Shown one piece after another: positions 8,251-15,745 of a stretch of 49,985 nucleotides of DNA (position 1 is the first letter of the stretch; each line of letters begins with the position of its first letter). A program made the position numbers and the translations under genes. Location of the stretch: positions 1 to 49,985 of the forward strand of contig CASEHD010000008.1 of assembly GCA_949287655.1 (NCBI GenBank), read 5' to 3'. Origin of the DNA: an uncultured Christensenella sp. Lineage in GTDB: Bacteria > Bacillota > Clostridia > Christensenellales > UBA3700. The notes below the pieces were generated by a model. That model was not told the origin of the DNA. It was given only the letters and a program-made list of their open reading frames with translations, and searched no databases.

Positions 8251-9102
8251 TTAAAAATCCGCTTCGTCCGGATGCTGACCTCTGCCGCCGAACGGACGCA
8301 TATAGTCGATGAAATACATGTCGGAAAGCGAGATCTCAAAGTCGAAGATATCCGCGTTTTCAGCCATTCTGTCGCCGTGTACGGACTTGGGCAGCGGCAC
8401 CACGCCGTGCTGTACCGCCCACCTGACCGCGAGCTGCGCCGGAGTCTTGCCGTACTTATGCGCCATCGCGACTATCTCGTCGTTTTCAAGCACCTCTCCT
8501 CTGCCCAGCGGTCTGTACGCCTCAACGAGTATGCCGTTTTCCTTGCAGAACGCGAGAGTATCGAAATGCGGATAGCCGGGGTGCATTTCGATCTGATCTA
8601 CCGCGGGTTTTACCGTGCACTTGTCCAGTATGCTGAGGATATGATGGGGCAGAAAGTTGGAAAGACCTATGCTCTTCACCCTGCCGCTCGCCTTTATCTC
8701 TTCAAACGCCTTCCAGGTGTCGCAGTTGATGTTCTGCCAGTCGCTGTAATTTTTCGCGTTCGCCGGCCAGTGTATCAGAAACAGGTCGATATAGTCCAGC
8801 CCGAGATTGTTGAACGACTTTTCAAAGCCTTCGAGCGCGCTCTTATAGCCTCTGTCCGTGCCCCAAAGCTTGCTGGTGACGAATATCTCTTCTCTTGCGA
8901 TCTTGCTGTCTCTTACCGCCTTTCCGACTCCCTTTTCGTTGCCGTAGATAAATGCGGTGTCTATATGGCGGTATCCCAGGCTCAGAGCTTCGCGCACACA
9001 ACCGTACGCCGCGTCGTCGTCCGCGATCTTAAACGTGCCGTAACCTATGCAAGGTATCTTATTGCCGTCGTTCATCACGAAACAGTCGCGTAAATCTTTC
9101 AT
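8251..9102 (-). CDS. aldo/keto reductase
   Basis: This 283-aa NAD(P)H-dependent oxidoreductase has a TIM-barrel AKR fold, at the family's usual length. The catalytic tetrad is visible: Asp in DTAFIYGNE, the Tyr of the same motif, Lys in VTSKLW and His in FLIHWPAN. The signatures GLSNF and PLPKSV (cofactor loop) are also present. It likely reduces small carbonyls; the physiological substrate is not deducible. ATG 9102 is chosen because GGAGGA lies 4 nt upstream; the frame remains open to 9123. It is a single gene with its own promoter and terminator. Confidence 0.9.
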   Translation of the reverse strand: MKDLRDCFVMNDGNKIPCIGYGTFKIADDDAAYGCVREALSLGYRHIDTAFIYGNEKGVGKAVRDSKIAREEIFVTSKLWGTDRGYKSALEGFEKSFNNLGLDYIDLFLIHWPANAKNYSDWQNINCDTWKAFEEIKASGRVKSIGLSNFLPHHILSILDKCTVKPAVDQIEMHPGYPHFDTLAFCKENGILVEAYRPLGRGEVLENDEIVAMAHKYGKTPAQLAVRWAVQHGVVPLPKSVHGDRMAENADIFDFEISLSDMYFIDYMRPFGGRGQHPDEADF

Positions 9103-9147
9103 ATATCCTCCGATCGATTCCACAAACGTGGCTTGCTGTATAGAACA

Positions 9148-9176
9148 AGTATATCAAACCGGGGGCGGCTAGGCAA
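9148..9176 (-). promoter_or_regulatory. promoter of the aldo/keto reductase gene
   Basis: Minus strand: TTGCCT (9171-9176), 17 nt, TATACT (9148-9153). Confidence 0.65.
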
Positions 9177-9532
9177 TACATATTATTAATTATCGGAAAA
9201 ATTTTTATGAAAGAGCCCGTTGCTGTTTCTTGGAAGAGCCGCTTATCGCCGTCGGTTTTTACCGCGATTGCCCGACCTGTCGTTTTCGGGAACGAACGCA
9301 AGCTTTGACGGATTGCGCCGTGCAATATGAGCCGCAGCCCCGATCCGCGCGTTCGTCGAGTATTCTGTCCGCATGACCCGCACGTCGGGTCTGCTCGCCT
9401 TCCGATACAAGATATTTATATTTCGTCACAACGCTCATATCTCCCGATTCTGTTATTATAGGTTATCAGATACCAAAAACCGATAAAATCGTACAAAACA
9501 GGGTCAAAACGTCCGTTTTCCGATCGTCCGTA
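9177..9532. other. non-coding divergent region
   Basis: No supported gene is visible. The only clear structure is a perfect 6-bp hairpin with a 5-nt loop at 9375-9391 without a T-tract. Confidence 0.5.
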
Positions 9533-9561
9533 TTGACAACGACCTTTTCAAGTGTTTTAAT
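9533..9561 (+). promoter_or_regulatory. probable promoter of the cytidylate-kinase-like gene
   Basis: A perfect TTGACA (9533-9538) is followed at 17 nt by TTTAAT (9556-9561); offset alternatives such as TAATAT (9558-9563) are also possible. It lies about 35 nt before the start codon. Confidence 0.6.
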
Positions 9562-9597
9562 ATAAGTAGAAACTTTATTGATAAGGAGCGGATGTAT

Positions 9598-10209
9598 ATG
9601 GATAAAGTTATAACGATAAGCCGCCAATTCGGCAGCGGAGGCAGAGAATTCGGCATAAAGCTTGCTAAGGCGCTGGGCATTCCCTTTTACGATAAAGAGC
9701 TGATCGCCATTGCCGCGGAAGGCACGGCGATGTGCGAAGAATTTTTGCAGCACCACGAAGAAAGCGCGCCTTCTATGCTTTCCGGCGTTTTCTATTCAAC
9801 CTATTTCATGCCGATGTCCGACCAGATCTATATCGCGCAGAGCAACGCGATAAAAGAACTGGCGAAAAAAGGTCCCTGCGTAATACTCGGCAGATGCGCG
9901 GATGCGATACTCGAAGATTCTGTCAAGATCTACGTGCACGCGGACCTCAAAAAACGCGTCGCCCGCAAGAACGCGCTCAACCTCGGCATAGAGCCCGACA
10001 AGATGGAAGCGCACGTCAAGAAGATAGACAAGAAGCGCAAGAAGTATTATGAATTCTATACTTATAAAAAATGGGGCATGGCTGAAAATCACAATCTGTG
10101 CCTCGACAGCGGTCAGATCGGCATCGACGGCTGCGTAAAGACCACCCTCGCCTATCTTGAAAGCATAGACAATCATACAGACCTTGAAAATCCCGGACAT
10201 CACGGTTGA
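9598..10209 (+). CDS. cytidylate kinase-like family protein
   Basis: This 203-aa P-loop protein begins with ITISRQFGSGGREFGIKLAK, where GSGGREFG is the nucleotide-binding loop typical of cytidylate kinase-like proteins (AAK-type fold). It also has the IPFYDKELI motif and a LID-like basic stretch (KKIDKKRKKYYEFYT). It differs from Cmk proper, so the substrate is not certain; these proteins are common in Clostridia and may phosphorylate a nucleoside monophosphate. I prefer ATG 9598 over ATG 9592 because the AGGAG ending at 9588 is only 3 nt from the earlier codon. Confidence 0.8.
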   Translation: MDKVITISRQFGSGGREFGIKLAKALGIPFYDKELIAIAAEGTAMCEEFLQHHEESAPSMLSGVFYSTYFMPMSDQIYIAQSNAIKELAKKGPCVILGRCADAILEDSVKIYVHADLKKRVARKNALNLGIEPDKMEAHVKKIDKKRKKYYEFYTYKKWGMAENHNLCLDSGQIGIDGCVKTTLAYLESIDNHTDLENPGHHG

Positions 10210-10228
10210 TACGGGTAAAACAAAAGAC

Positions 10229-10255
10229 AAACGCACCCCGCAAGGAGTGCGTTTT
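10229..10255. terminator. bidirectional terminator between convergent genes
   Basis: A near-perfect 11-bp stem (one mismatch) around a 4-nt loop has a T-tract on the plus strand (10251-10255). It separates the plus-strand kinase-like gene from the converging NSS transporter gene, so it probably serves both. Confidence 0.75.
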
Positions 10256-10293
10256 TGATTGTCCGGCCCGTCTTTTATAATGCGTTTTATTTT

Positions 10294-11733
10294 TTACAGT
10301 CCGATAATGTTGAATATCAATATAAGCAGCATACATACCGGCGCAACGAAACGTATCATCACGGTAAAGTATTTGTCTCTGAAACTGTTGACTTTGAGTC
10401 CTATCTCATCCTTGATCGCTCTGAAATTCACGAAATATCCGGCGATAACGCAGGTGCCTATCGCGACGAGAGGCATCAGAATGCTGTTGCTTACATAGTC
10501 GAAGATGTCAAGGATCGTCATATCCCCTATAGACAGCATTTTGAGCACGCCGAAGCCGAGCGAGGACGGTATTCCCAGAAGCAGGACTATGCCGAAAACG
10601 ATAAGACAAGCCTGCCATCTCTTCATACCCAGGTTTTCTCTCAGCACCGCGACGATCGCCTCGATAAGAGATATCGCCGACGTAAGCGCCGCAAACAGCA
10701 CCAGCAGGAAGAACAACGCGCCGATAATGTTCGCGCCCGGTATCTGACTGAACACATTGGGCAGCGCGACGAACATCAGCGTGGGTCCGCTGTTCTGCAT
10801 GACTTCGGACGGAGTTGTCGAGAAGGCGAACACGGACGGGATAATTATCAGCCCGGCAACTATCGCGAAACCGGTGTCGCAAATGCTTATCTGACGCGCC
10901 GATTTCTGAATGTCTGTATTCTTTTTCATATACGAGCCGTACGTTATCATTATACACATCGCAAGCGACATTGAATAGAACAACTGCCCCAGCGCGGCAA
11001 GGAACACTTCTGCGATATTGATCCCCTCGACCTTTGGCACAAGAAAATATTTTATGCCTTCAAGCGCGCCTTTCTGACACATCGCGAATATCGCGAGACC
11101 TACCGATATCACCGCGAGAAGCGGCATAAGTATCTTTCCTATCTTTTCAATACCCTTCTGCACGCCGAAAATAACGACCGCGAACGACAGCAGCGCGAAT
11201 ACGATAAAGAACACGATCGGCTGCCACGTCGAAGATATGAAATTGTTGAAATAAAGCGCGGCGTTATCGCCCGTCATCGCGCCGCCTGTACCGTCTCCGC
11301 TCAGATACGCAAACAGATACTTCGTGACCCAGCCGCCGATAACGCAGTAATACGGCACGATCATGACCGGCACGATAAGACAAATAAAACCGAACCATTT
11401 TGTCTTTTTGTTCAACTTGCCGAACGCGCCGATGACGTCTTTCCCCGTATATCTTCCGATCGCAATTTCAAGCACCAGCAAGCTGAAACCGAAAGTTACC
11501 GCCAGCGCGATATAAACCAGAAGGAATATACCGCCGCCGTATTTTGCGGCAAGATAAGGGAATCTCCACAGATTGCCGAGCCCGACCGCAGATCCCGCCG
11601 CGGCAAGCACGAAACCTATCTTACCTGTAAATCCCTTATGTATTTTAACCGGAAGCGCCTCTCCCGTCCCTTCCTGAGCGCCGACGACTTCAGAACTCTC
11701 TTCCCCGGTCTTAACGTTTTGTTCTTCTTGCAT
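10294..11733 (-). CDS. sodium-dependent transporter, NSS family
   Basis: This 479-aa polytopic membrane protein belongs to the neurotransmitter:sodium symporter family (LeuT fold). The first helix carries the sodium- and substrate-binding motif GSAVGLGNLWRFPYLAAKYGG (two parts: GSAVGLGN and LWRFPY). Further hallmark segments are EIAIGRYTGKD and an unwound helix-6 region with SMSLAMCIM. About 12 membrane segments are expected. It likely imports an amino acid with Na+. It is monocistronic with GGAGGAAAT before the ATG. The first 30 residues are an extra hydrophilic, Glu-rich cytosolic tail. Confidence 0.92.
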   Translation of the reverse strand: MQEEQNVKTGEESSEVVGAQEGTGEALPVKIHKGFTGKIGFVLAAAGSAVGLGNLWRFPYLAAKYGGGIFLLVYIALAVTFGFSLLVLEIAIGRYTGKDVIGAFGKLNKKTKWFGFICLIVPVMIVPYYCVIGGWVTKYLFAYLSGDGTGGAMTGDNAALYFNNFISSTWQPIVFFIVFALLSFAVVIFGVQKGIEKIGKILMPLLAVISVGLAIFAMCQKGALEGIKYFLVPKVEGINIAEVFLAALGQLFYSMSLAMCIMITYGSYMKKNTDIQKSARQISICDTGFAIVAGLIIIPSVFAFSTTPSEVMQNSGPTLMFVALPNVFSQIPGANIIGALFFLLVLFAALTSAISLIEAIVAVLRENLGMKRWQACLIVFGIVLLLGIPSSLGFGVLKMLSIGDMTILDIFDYVSNSILMPLVAIGTCVIAGYFVNFRAIKDEIGLKVNSFRDKYFTVMIRFVAPVCMLLILIFNIIGL

Positions 11734-11766
11734 ATTTCCTCCGCAATTTCCTTTTTACGCCTATTT

Positions 11767-11795
11767 ATTCTACCAACATTATCATCGTTTAGCAA
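11767..11795 (-). promoter_or_regulatory. promoter of the NSS transporter gene
   Basis: Minus strand: TTGCTA (11790-11795), 17 nt, TAGAAT (11767-11772), about 34 nt before the ATG. Confidence 0.65.
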
Positions 11796-11990
11796 CGAAA
11801 AATAACCGGATCGTACAAAAATATGCCGTTTTATCCAAAAAAAACAATCCTTTTTAATATCAACATTGCAATAAAAATTTCCTCCGCTCCGCCGGCGACA
11901 ATACCCCTTATAAACAATTTTGAGCCGAAAAATTGCATTCAGACAAGAAAAGCCTCTCCGACTCGTTGAATCAAATGCCCAAACACCCAA

Positions 11991-12116
11991 AACTGCCGCA
12001 GAAAATCGGCGCGAACGAGGATGTGAGCGAGCGTTTTGCAAAAAGACAAGGAAAAAACCCACGGTAATACTCTTGCGGTATTATCGCGGGGTCTGACAAC
12101 GTTTTCTGCGGTAGTT
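11991..12116. repeat. inverted-repeat-bounded non-coding element, copy 1
   Basis: The 126-bp unit is bounded by near-perfect 15-nt inverted ends (AACTGCCGCAGAAAA at the left; TTTTCTGCGGTAGTT at the right, one mismatch). Inside is a hairpin built on GGTAATAC...GTATTATC (12063-12085). The first ~104 nt recur in copy 2. I see no gene in it; the minus-strand open frame across both copies simply repeats the same peptide. Confidence 0.8.
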
Positions 12117-12124
12117 AGAACATT

Positions 12125-12286
12125 CTGCCGCAGAAAATCGGCGCGAACGTGGGTGTGAACGAGCGTTTTGCAAAAAGACAAGGAAAAGCCCCGCGGTAAT
12201 ACTCTTGCGGTATTATCACGGGGGTTTGACGAAGTATTTTTGTAAACAAGCCGTTCACATTCCGTGAGCGTCGTTTTCTGCGGCAG
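12125..12286. repeat. inverted-repeat-bounded non-coding element, copy 2
   Basis: This direct repeat of copy 1 starts 8 nt after it. Roughly the first 104 nt match with about 10 differences by eye, including the internal GGTAATAC...GTATTATC hairpin. It then carries about 45 extra nt before closing with TTTTCTGCGGCAG, the inverse of its left end. It ends 3 nt from the stop codon of the gene at 12290-13006. Confidence 0.8.
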
Positions 12287-12289
12287 TCA

Positions 12290-13006
12290 TCAAATCAAAG
12301 CATACGTCTGCATCAATGACTGCATTCCGTCAAGGTAAGAATACGCGTTGCGGTACCCTTCCATTACGGAGCGAAGCCCGAGCCAAACGACTTTGACCAT
12401 CTTGGCGCTGCCTATTTCAAATGCGTAATAAAGACCTTCGAGCATGGTTATGTAATCGTCGCGGGTCTCGTCGGACAGCCTCTCGTCGGATGCGACGAGT
12501 TCGGTAAGCGAAGTGATGTAAGGAACGACGTTTTCTTTGACTATATCCTGAACGACGAAGTCCCCTTCGCCGAAGCGGGGCGATCTTTCCTCGTCCCGAT
12601 CGTCGAGGACGTTCTTGAACGCAAGCACGTACGCGGTGATAACGCTGTTGCAGAACATCTTGAAAGACTGGTCGATATCATCGGATCTGAAAAAGGTTTT
12701 TAGGAATTTATGCAGGTTTTGCGTGCCGCGGTCGAATTCGTATAAAAGACCGGTCACGAGAGCGACGACGCCTTTTGACGACGGCGGAAGCTTAAAAGAA
12801 TTGCCGACGATCGCCGCCTGAAACTCCTGTTTGTAATCCACGCCGGTATTGCATTTCGCGATGTAGCCCATAAGAGAGGGATTGGACGCGAGATAACGCA
12901 GCACCCCTTTTATCGAATTACCCGCCATGATGAATTTCCCTTTCGAAAGGTCGTTGCACCTTGCGACCAGCCCGGTATAAGCCTGTTTTACGCCATCGTT
13001 TGCCAT
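12290..13006 (-). CDS. conserved-looking protein of unknown function
   Basis: I do not recognise this 238-aa protein. It is soluble, mostly helical in character, with no signal peptide, no cysteine motif and no nucleotide-binding motif. Segments such as FIMAGNSIKGVLRYLASNPSL, SSKGVVALVTGLLYEF and GLYYAFEIGSAKMVKVVW alternate hydrophobic and polar residues like a helical bundle. It has a good promoter and an RBS (GGAAGGAG) before the ATG, so it is a real gene. It is alone on its transcript. The duplicated repeat begins immediately after its stop. Confidence 0.75.
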   Translation of the reverse strand: MANDGVKQAYTGLVARCNDLSKGKFIMAGNSIKGVLRYLASNPSLMGYIAKCNTGVDYKQEFQAAIVGNSFKLPPSSKGVVALVTGLLYEFDRGTQNLHKFLKTFFRSDDIDQSFKMFCNSVITAYVLAFKNVLDDRDEERSPRFGEGDFVVQDIVKENVVPYITSLTELVASDERLSDETRDDYITMLEGLYYAFEIGSAKMVKVVWLGLRSVMEGYRNAYSYLDGMQSLMQTYALI

Positions 13007-13048
13007 AAAAACTCCTTCCCGTACAAAACGGGGCTGTTTTTCTTAATT

Positions 13049-13077
13049 ATTATACCCCGTTGAGCGCGATAAATCAA
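13049..13077 (-). promoter_or_regulatory. promoter of the unknown gene at 12290-13006
   Basis: Minus strand: TTGATT (13072-13077), 17 nt, TATAAT (13049-13054). Confidence 0.8.
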
Positions 13078-13159
13078 GTAAATAGCTTATCCCCGTCCTT
13101 GACAGCGCGACAAAACGGGTTGGCTACAATGTAAAATTTTGAGAAGGCTATTGAAATTA

Positions 13160-13188
13160 TTGCAAAAACACAGACGGTAAATTATAAT
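13160..13188 (+). promoter_or_regulatory. promoter of the HPr-like/DUF4364 operon
   Basis: TTGCAA (13160-13165), 17 nt, TATAAT (13183-13188), 35 nt before the start of the HPr-like gene. Confidence 0.75.
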
Positions 13189-13223
13189 ATTAAAGAACAA
13201 ATTTTCGTTACGGAGTGTACATT

Positions 13224-13454
13224 ATGAAATCAGTAAGTTTGCTTCTCAATACGACGGAAAGCGTCAAAAAATTCGTAAACATTATTTCCGCTTACGACTA
13301 CGACGCGGACGTAAGAAGCGGTCGTTACGTTGTGGACGCGAAGTCGATCCTCGGCTTGTTTTCTCTCGACCTCAACAAACCCGTAGTCCTTGAAATATAC
13401 AGCTCTGACTGCGACGATCTCATCGAACAACTCACCCCGTTCATATACGTATAA
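13224..13454 (+). CDS. HPr-like (Crh-type) protein lacking the phosphocarrier histidine
   Basis: This 76-aa protein matches the HPr fold over its length: a first strand (MKSVSLLL), the helix ESVKKFVNIISAYD, then DAKSILGLFSLDL and a C-terminal helix. In HPr the active-site His15 sits in a GLHARPA loop; here that loop is shortened to NTTESVKK and has no histidine, so PEP-dependent phosphotransfer is not possible. The regulatory serine of HPr (Ser46, in KSIxG) is kept as Ser41. That combination resembles Crh, a target of HPr kinase, and hprK lies 2.3 kb away. ATG 13224 is preferred over GTG 13215 because GGAG is 8 nt upstream. DUF4364 follows after 3 nt. Confidence 0.75.
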   Translation: MKSVSLLLNTTESVKKFVNIISAYDYDADVRSGRYVVDAKSILGLFSLDLNKPVVLEIYSSDCDDLIEQLTPFIYV

Positions 13455-13457
13455 GCC

Positions 13458-13976
13458 ATGCTCGACGCAAAGGGTCTGAACAAAGTCATCCTGCTTTTCA
13501 TCTTCGACAAAATGGAAGTCGCGATGAAAGAGGATATCATAATCGAAATGGCGGTCAACAACGAGTGGCTGACGTATATCGACGCTAAGGAAAGTTTTTC
13601 AGAGTTGGCGTCGAGCGATTTTCTGACCAACGTCTCGCCGCGCGGATCGACAGCGCATTATTCGATAACCAGCGACGGCAGAGAGTGTCTGCAACATTTT
13701 TTCGTAGAGATACCTTCTTCTCTGCGCGACGGGATAACGGAACACGTAAAGAAAAACAGGCTGACATACAGAAGAAAGCAGGACTACTCTTCCGATTACT
13801 ACAAAAATTCAGACGGCACGTATACGGTCGGGTTGAAAATAGAGAGCGTGACCGTTCCCCTTCTCGAACTCAAACTCAACGTACCCAACAGAAACACAGC
13901 GAAATGGATATACAAGCATTGGTCGGATAAAGCGCTTAACATATATGAACTCATCCACGACAACTTAATCGAATGA
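13458..13976 (+). CDS. DUF4364 family protein
   Basis: This 172-aa protein fits the DUF4364 family of Clostridia at usual length. The N-terminal part (residues about 5-75) reads like a winged-helix domain: LNKVILLFIFDKM, DIIIEMAVNNEWLTYIDAKESFSELASSDF cut into helices, then a wing with HYSITSDGRECLQHF. The C-terminal half is a beta-rich domain with GTYTVGLKIE and VPLLELKLNVPN. The family has no proven function; a regulatory role is suggested only by the helix-turn-helix character. It is coupled to the HPr-like gene (3-nt gap) and has no separate strong RBS. Confidence 0.8.
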   Translation: MLDAKGLNKVILLFIFDKMEVAMKEDIIIEMAVNNEWLTYIDAKESFSELASSDFLTNVSPRGSTAHYSITSDGRECLQHFFVEIPSSLRDGITEHVKKNRLTYRRKQDYSSDYYKNSDGTYTVGLKIESVTVPLLELKLNVPNRNTAKWIYKHWSDKALNIYELIHDNLIE

Positions 13977-14003
13977 AACGCGCTGATAAAAGCGCGTTTT
14001 TTA
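13977..14003 (+). terminator. terminator of the HPr-like/DUF4364 operon
   Basis: Perfect 8-bp stem (13977-13984 with 13991-13998), 6-nt loop, then a run of T's, directly after the stop codon. Confidence 0.9.
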
Positions 14004-14123
14004 TTGCGATTTTCGCTTTTTTCTTCTCTTTCGCAAAGAAACGCATGCGCAATACGCGTTTAAGTTTATTAACAAAACCGTCAAAAAAACCGCGAGTCTG
14101 TTTAACACGGCAAAACAAAAACC

Positions 14124-14150
14124 AAAAAGCCCGCTTTCCGCGGGCTTTTT
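14124..14150. terminator. bidirectional terminator
   Basis: Perfect GC-rich hairpin (AAGCCCGC with GCGGGCTT, 14127-14134 and 14140-14147) flanked by A5 and T5. It should end the minus-strand zinc-ribbon transcript and act as a second stop for the plus-strand operon. Confidence 0.85.
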
Positions 14151-14185
14151 GCCTGATAAGCGAATACGTGTCGCAAATTTTTCTC

Positions 14186-14584
14186 TTAATCGTTTCTTAC
14201 CCTTACGCCGCAGACGTTGCAGTACTGCGCGTCCATATCCAGTTCAGCGCCGCAATTCACGCATTTTTTGACCATTGGTTTGCCGCATCTACGGCAAAAT
14301 TTGCTGCCGGAGGGATTGAGCTCTCCGCAATATTTGCAGGCAACCGGCTCTGGCGCCGCATCTTCTTTGTCCTTTCTGTTGCCGATAAAGATAAGTATGG
14401 TACTTATTACCGAAAGCCCGATACCGCCGAACGTGAGCCCGTATTTTACGCCGTCTGCCACGCCGCCGACCGCGATCAGCATTACGACGCCGACGATTAT
14501 AAGAACAAGTCCTATGATCCCGACGACGAGTCCCGCCGTCCTCAGTACGGCTTTTGCGTCGCTCTTGTTTTCTCTGTCAGCCAT
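14186..14584 (-). CDS. zinc-ribbon membrane protein
   Basis: This 132-aa protein has two membrane helices (residues about 15-40 and 48-68: VGIIGLVLIIVGVVMLI and FGGIGLSVISTILIFIG). After these come two zinc ribbons, CKYCGELNPSGSKFCRRCG and CVNCGAELDMDAQYCNVCG, each with paired CxxC knuckles. The tail should be cytosolic. Function unknown. A second protein with the same plan but otherwise diverged is at 37773-38273, so this is a small paralogous family here. Monocistronic, with its own promoter. Confidence 0.85.
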   Translation of the reverse strand: MADRENKSDAKAVLRTAGLVVGIIGLVLIIVGVVMLIAVGGVADGVKYGLTFGGIGLSVISTILIFIGNRKDKEDAAPEPVACKYCGELNPSGSKFCRRCGKPMVKKCVNCGAELDMDAQYCNVCGVRVRND

Positions 14585-14610
14585 ATAATAACCCTCCGCA
14601 ACTTTTCTTT

Positions 14611-14639
14611 ATTATACTCTCGGTAGAAAGAGTTGTCAA
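14611..14639 (-). promoter_or_regulatory. promoter of the zinc-ribbon membrane protein gene
   Basis: Minus strand: TTGACA (14634-14639), 17 nt, TATAAT (14611-14616), a consensus match in both boxes. A plus-strand TTGACA at 14653-14658 forms a 6-bp inverted repeat with the -35 box. Confidence 0.85.
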
Positions 14640-14646
14640 TATCGTT

Positions 14647-15567
14647 TTATTCTTGACAGGTGTTTTTTTTGACTTTTACGACAGAAACTCCTTCCGCGAC
14701 GTTTCCTTCGTCTCTGACCTCGATTATCGGCAGATAATAGTCGCGAAGTTCGTCCTTCCCATAGAAATTGGGCGGCAAAGTGCTTCTCTCTTTCAGATAT
14801 CTCTTGTAAGAGCCGCCTCCCCACGGAGAGCGCGGTTCCGGATTCCTTCTCTTAAACGCGAGCCGCGAAAGCTTGTAAAGTATCGCGATATATACGAAAA
14901 ACGCCGCGAGATATTCGATGATAAACAGATGGTTTTTGTCAAAACCCGGTATCAGCAGGAAATCGGGAAGCACGCATTCCTGTATGAACATTATGTTCTC
15001 GGGCTTATTGTTGACGTGGTCGTACCTCCATGTAAACGCCGCCAGCGTACCCCACAGAAGTATGATGAGAAAGCCCGTCAACGCCTGCCAGAGGTCCTTA
15101 TAGCGCAGCGGCTCGATCGTAAAGTTCCAGATAAGACCGCCCAGGTACAGGCAGTAATGCATCACGATGCTCTCGATAAACGTAAAATTCGTCATATTGC
15201 TGTTGACGAAAGACGCCGGCGAAATGCTCATCGCGATAAGCTGCACAAGCCCGGCAAAGAAACCGACGAACCTGCCCGTTTCCTTTAATATCTTTGATCC
15301 TGAAAGATAGGCGATCGGCATAAGGAAATAGCTGACAGAGCTTATCTCTACGGGAATCAGCTTTACCGCGTCCTGTCTGAAGATCGTCGGCATCAGAGTA
15401 AAATGCAATATCTTATAGACAAGTACGAAAGCCATCAGGCGGTACATGAATTTTTCAGCGCGTTCTCTCGACTTGCCGAAAGTCTTCATCACGACGAAAG
15501 GACTGACGACTACCGCGCCGAGACCGGCGACAAGGCAAAATACCTGCCAGAACGTATTCATCAACAT
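14647..15567 (-). CDS. YwaF/TMEM164-like polytopic membrane protein
   Basis: This 306-aa protein has roughly seven membrane segments in its first 250 residues (for example FWQVFCLVAGLGAVVVSPFVV, DLWQALTGFLIILLWGTLAAF in parts, and HLFIIEYLAAFFVYIAILY). A 55-aa hydrophilic tail, rich in Arg, Pro and Glu, follows. The arrangement, and the PVEISSVSYFLMPIAYL segment where YwaF proteins have an LPLHLCxIS-type motif, point to the TIGR02206/YwaF family. The family role is not well defined. It is the last gene of the HAD-hprK operon and begins 1 nt after the 58-aa gene. Confidence 0.65.
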   Translation of the reverse strand: MLMNTFWQVFCLVAGLGAVVVSPFVVMKTFGKSRERAEKFMYRLMAFVLVYKILHFTLMPTIFRQDAVKLIPVEISSVSYFLMPIAYLSGSKILKETGRFVGFFAGLVQLIAMSISPASFVNSNMTNFTFIESIVMHYCLYLGGLIWNFTIEPLRYKDLWQALTGFLIILLWGTLAAFTWRYDHVNNKPENIMFIQECVLPDFLLIPGFDKNHLFIIEYLAAFFVYIAILYKLSRLAFKRRNPEPRSPWGGGSYKRYLKERSTLPPNFYGKDELRDYYLPIIEVRDEGNVAEGVSVVKVKKNTCQE

Positions 15568-15568
15568 A

Positions 15569-15745
15569 TCACCAGTCCTCCTTGTGAGAAAGCTTTATAT
15601 CCGTATAAAACTCTTTGTATCTGCGCTTGAACGCCTCGGCGTCGTTTTCAAACTTCTCCGCCCTTTCGAGGTCCTCTTCTTCTTCGATGCAATCACAGTC
15701 TTCGTCGTATTTTTCGGCGAGTTTCATCTTTTCGTAATCTGTCAT
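15569..15745 (-). CDS. small acidic protein (58 aa) between hprK and the YwaF-like gene
   Basis: An ATG at 15745 overlaps the hprK stop (TAATG), and the frame runs 58 codons to TGA at 15569-15571. The product starts MTDYEKMKLAEKYDED, contains CDCIEEEEDLERAEKF and ends KLSHKEDW. It is highly charged and helical, with two close cysteines (Cys17 and Cys19). Its tight coupling to hprK on one side and a GGAGGA-bearing junction to the next gene on the other support a real gene. I do not recognise a family. Confidence 0.65.
   Translation of the reverse strand: MTDYEKMKLAEKYDEDCDCIEEEEDLERAEKFENDAEAFKRRYKEFYTDIKLSHKEDW

Noticed and set aside
7886..8254. 122-codon plus-strand frame ahead of the aldo/keto reductase gene
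   Set aside because: It begins inside the promoter region of the minus-strand EEP gene, has no RBS and runs through a terminator hairpin.
11939..12181. 80-codon minus-strand frame encoding a repeated LSFCKTLxHxxVRADFLRQ-like peptide
   Set aside because: The repeated peptide is only the translation of the duplicated non-coding element; the inverted ends and hairpin explain the sequence.
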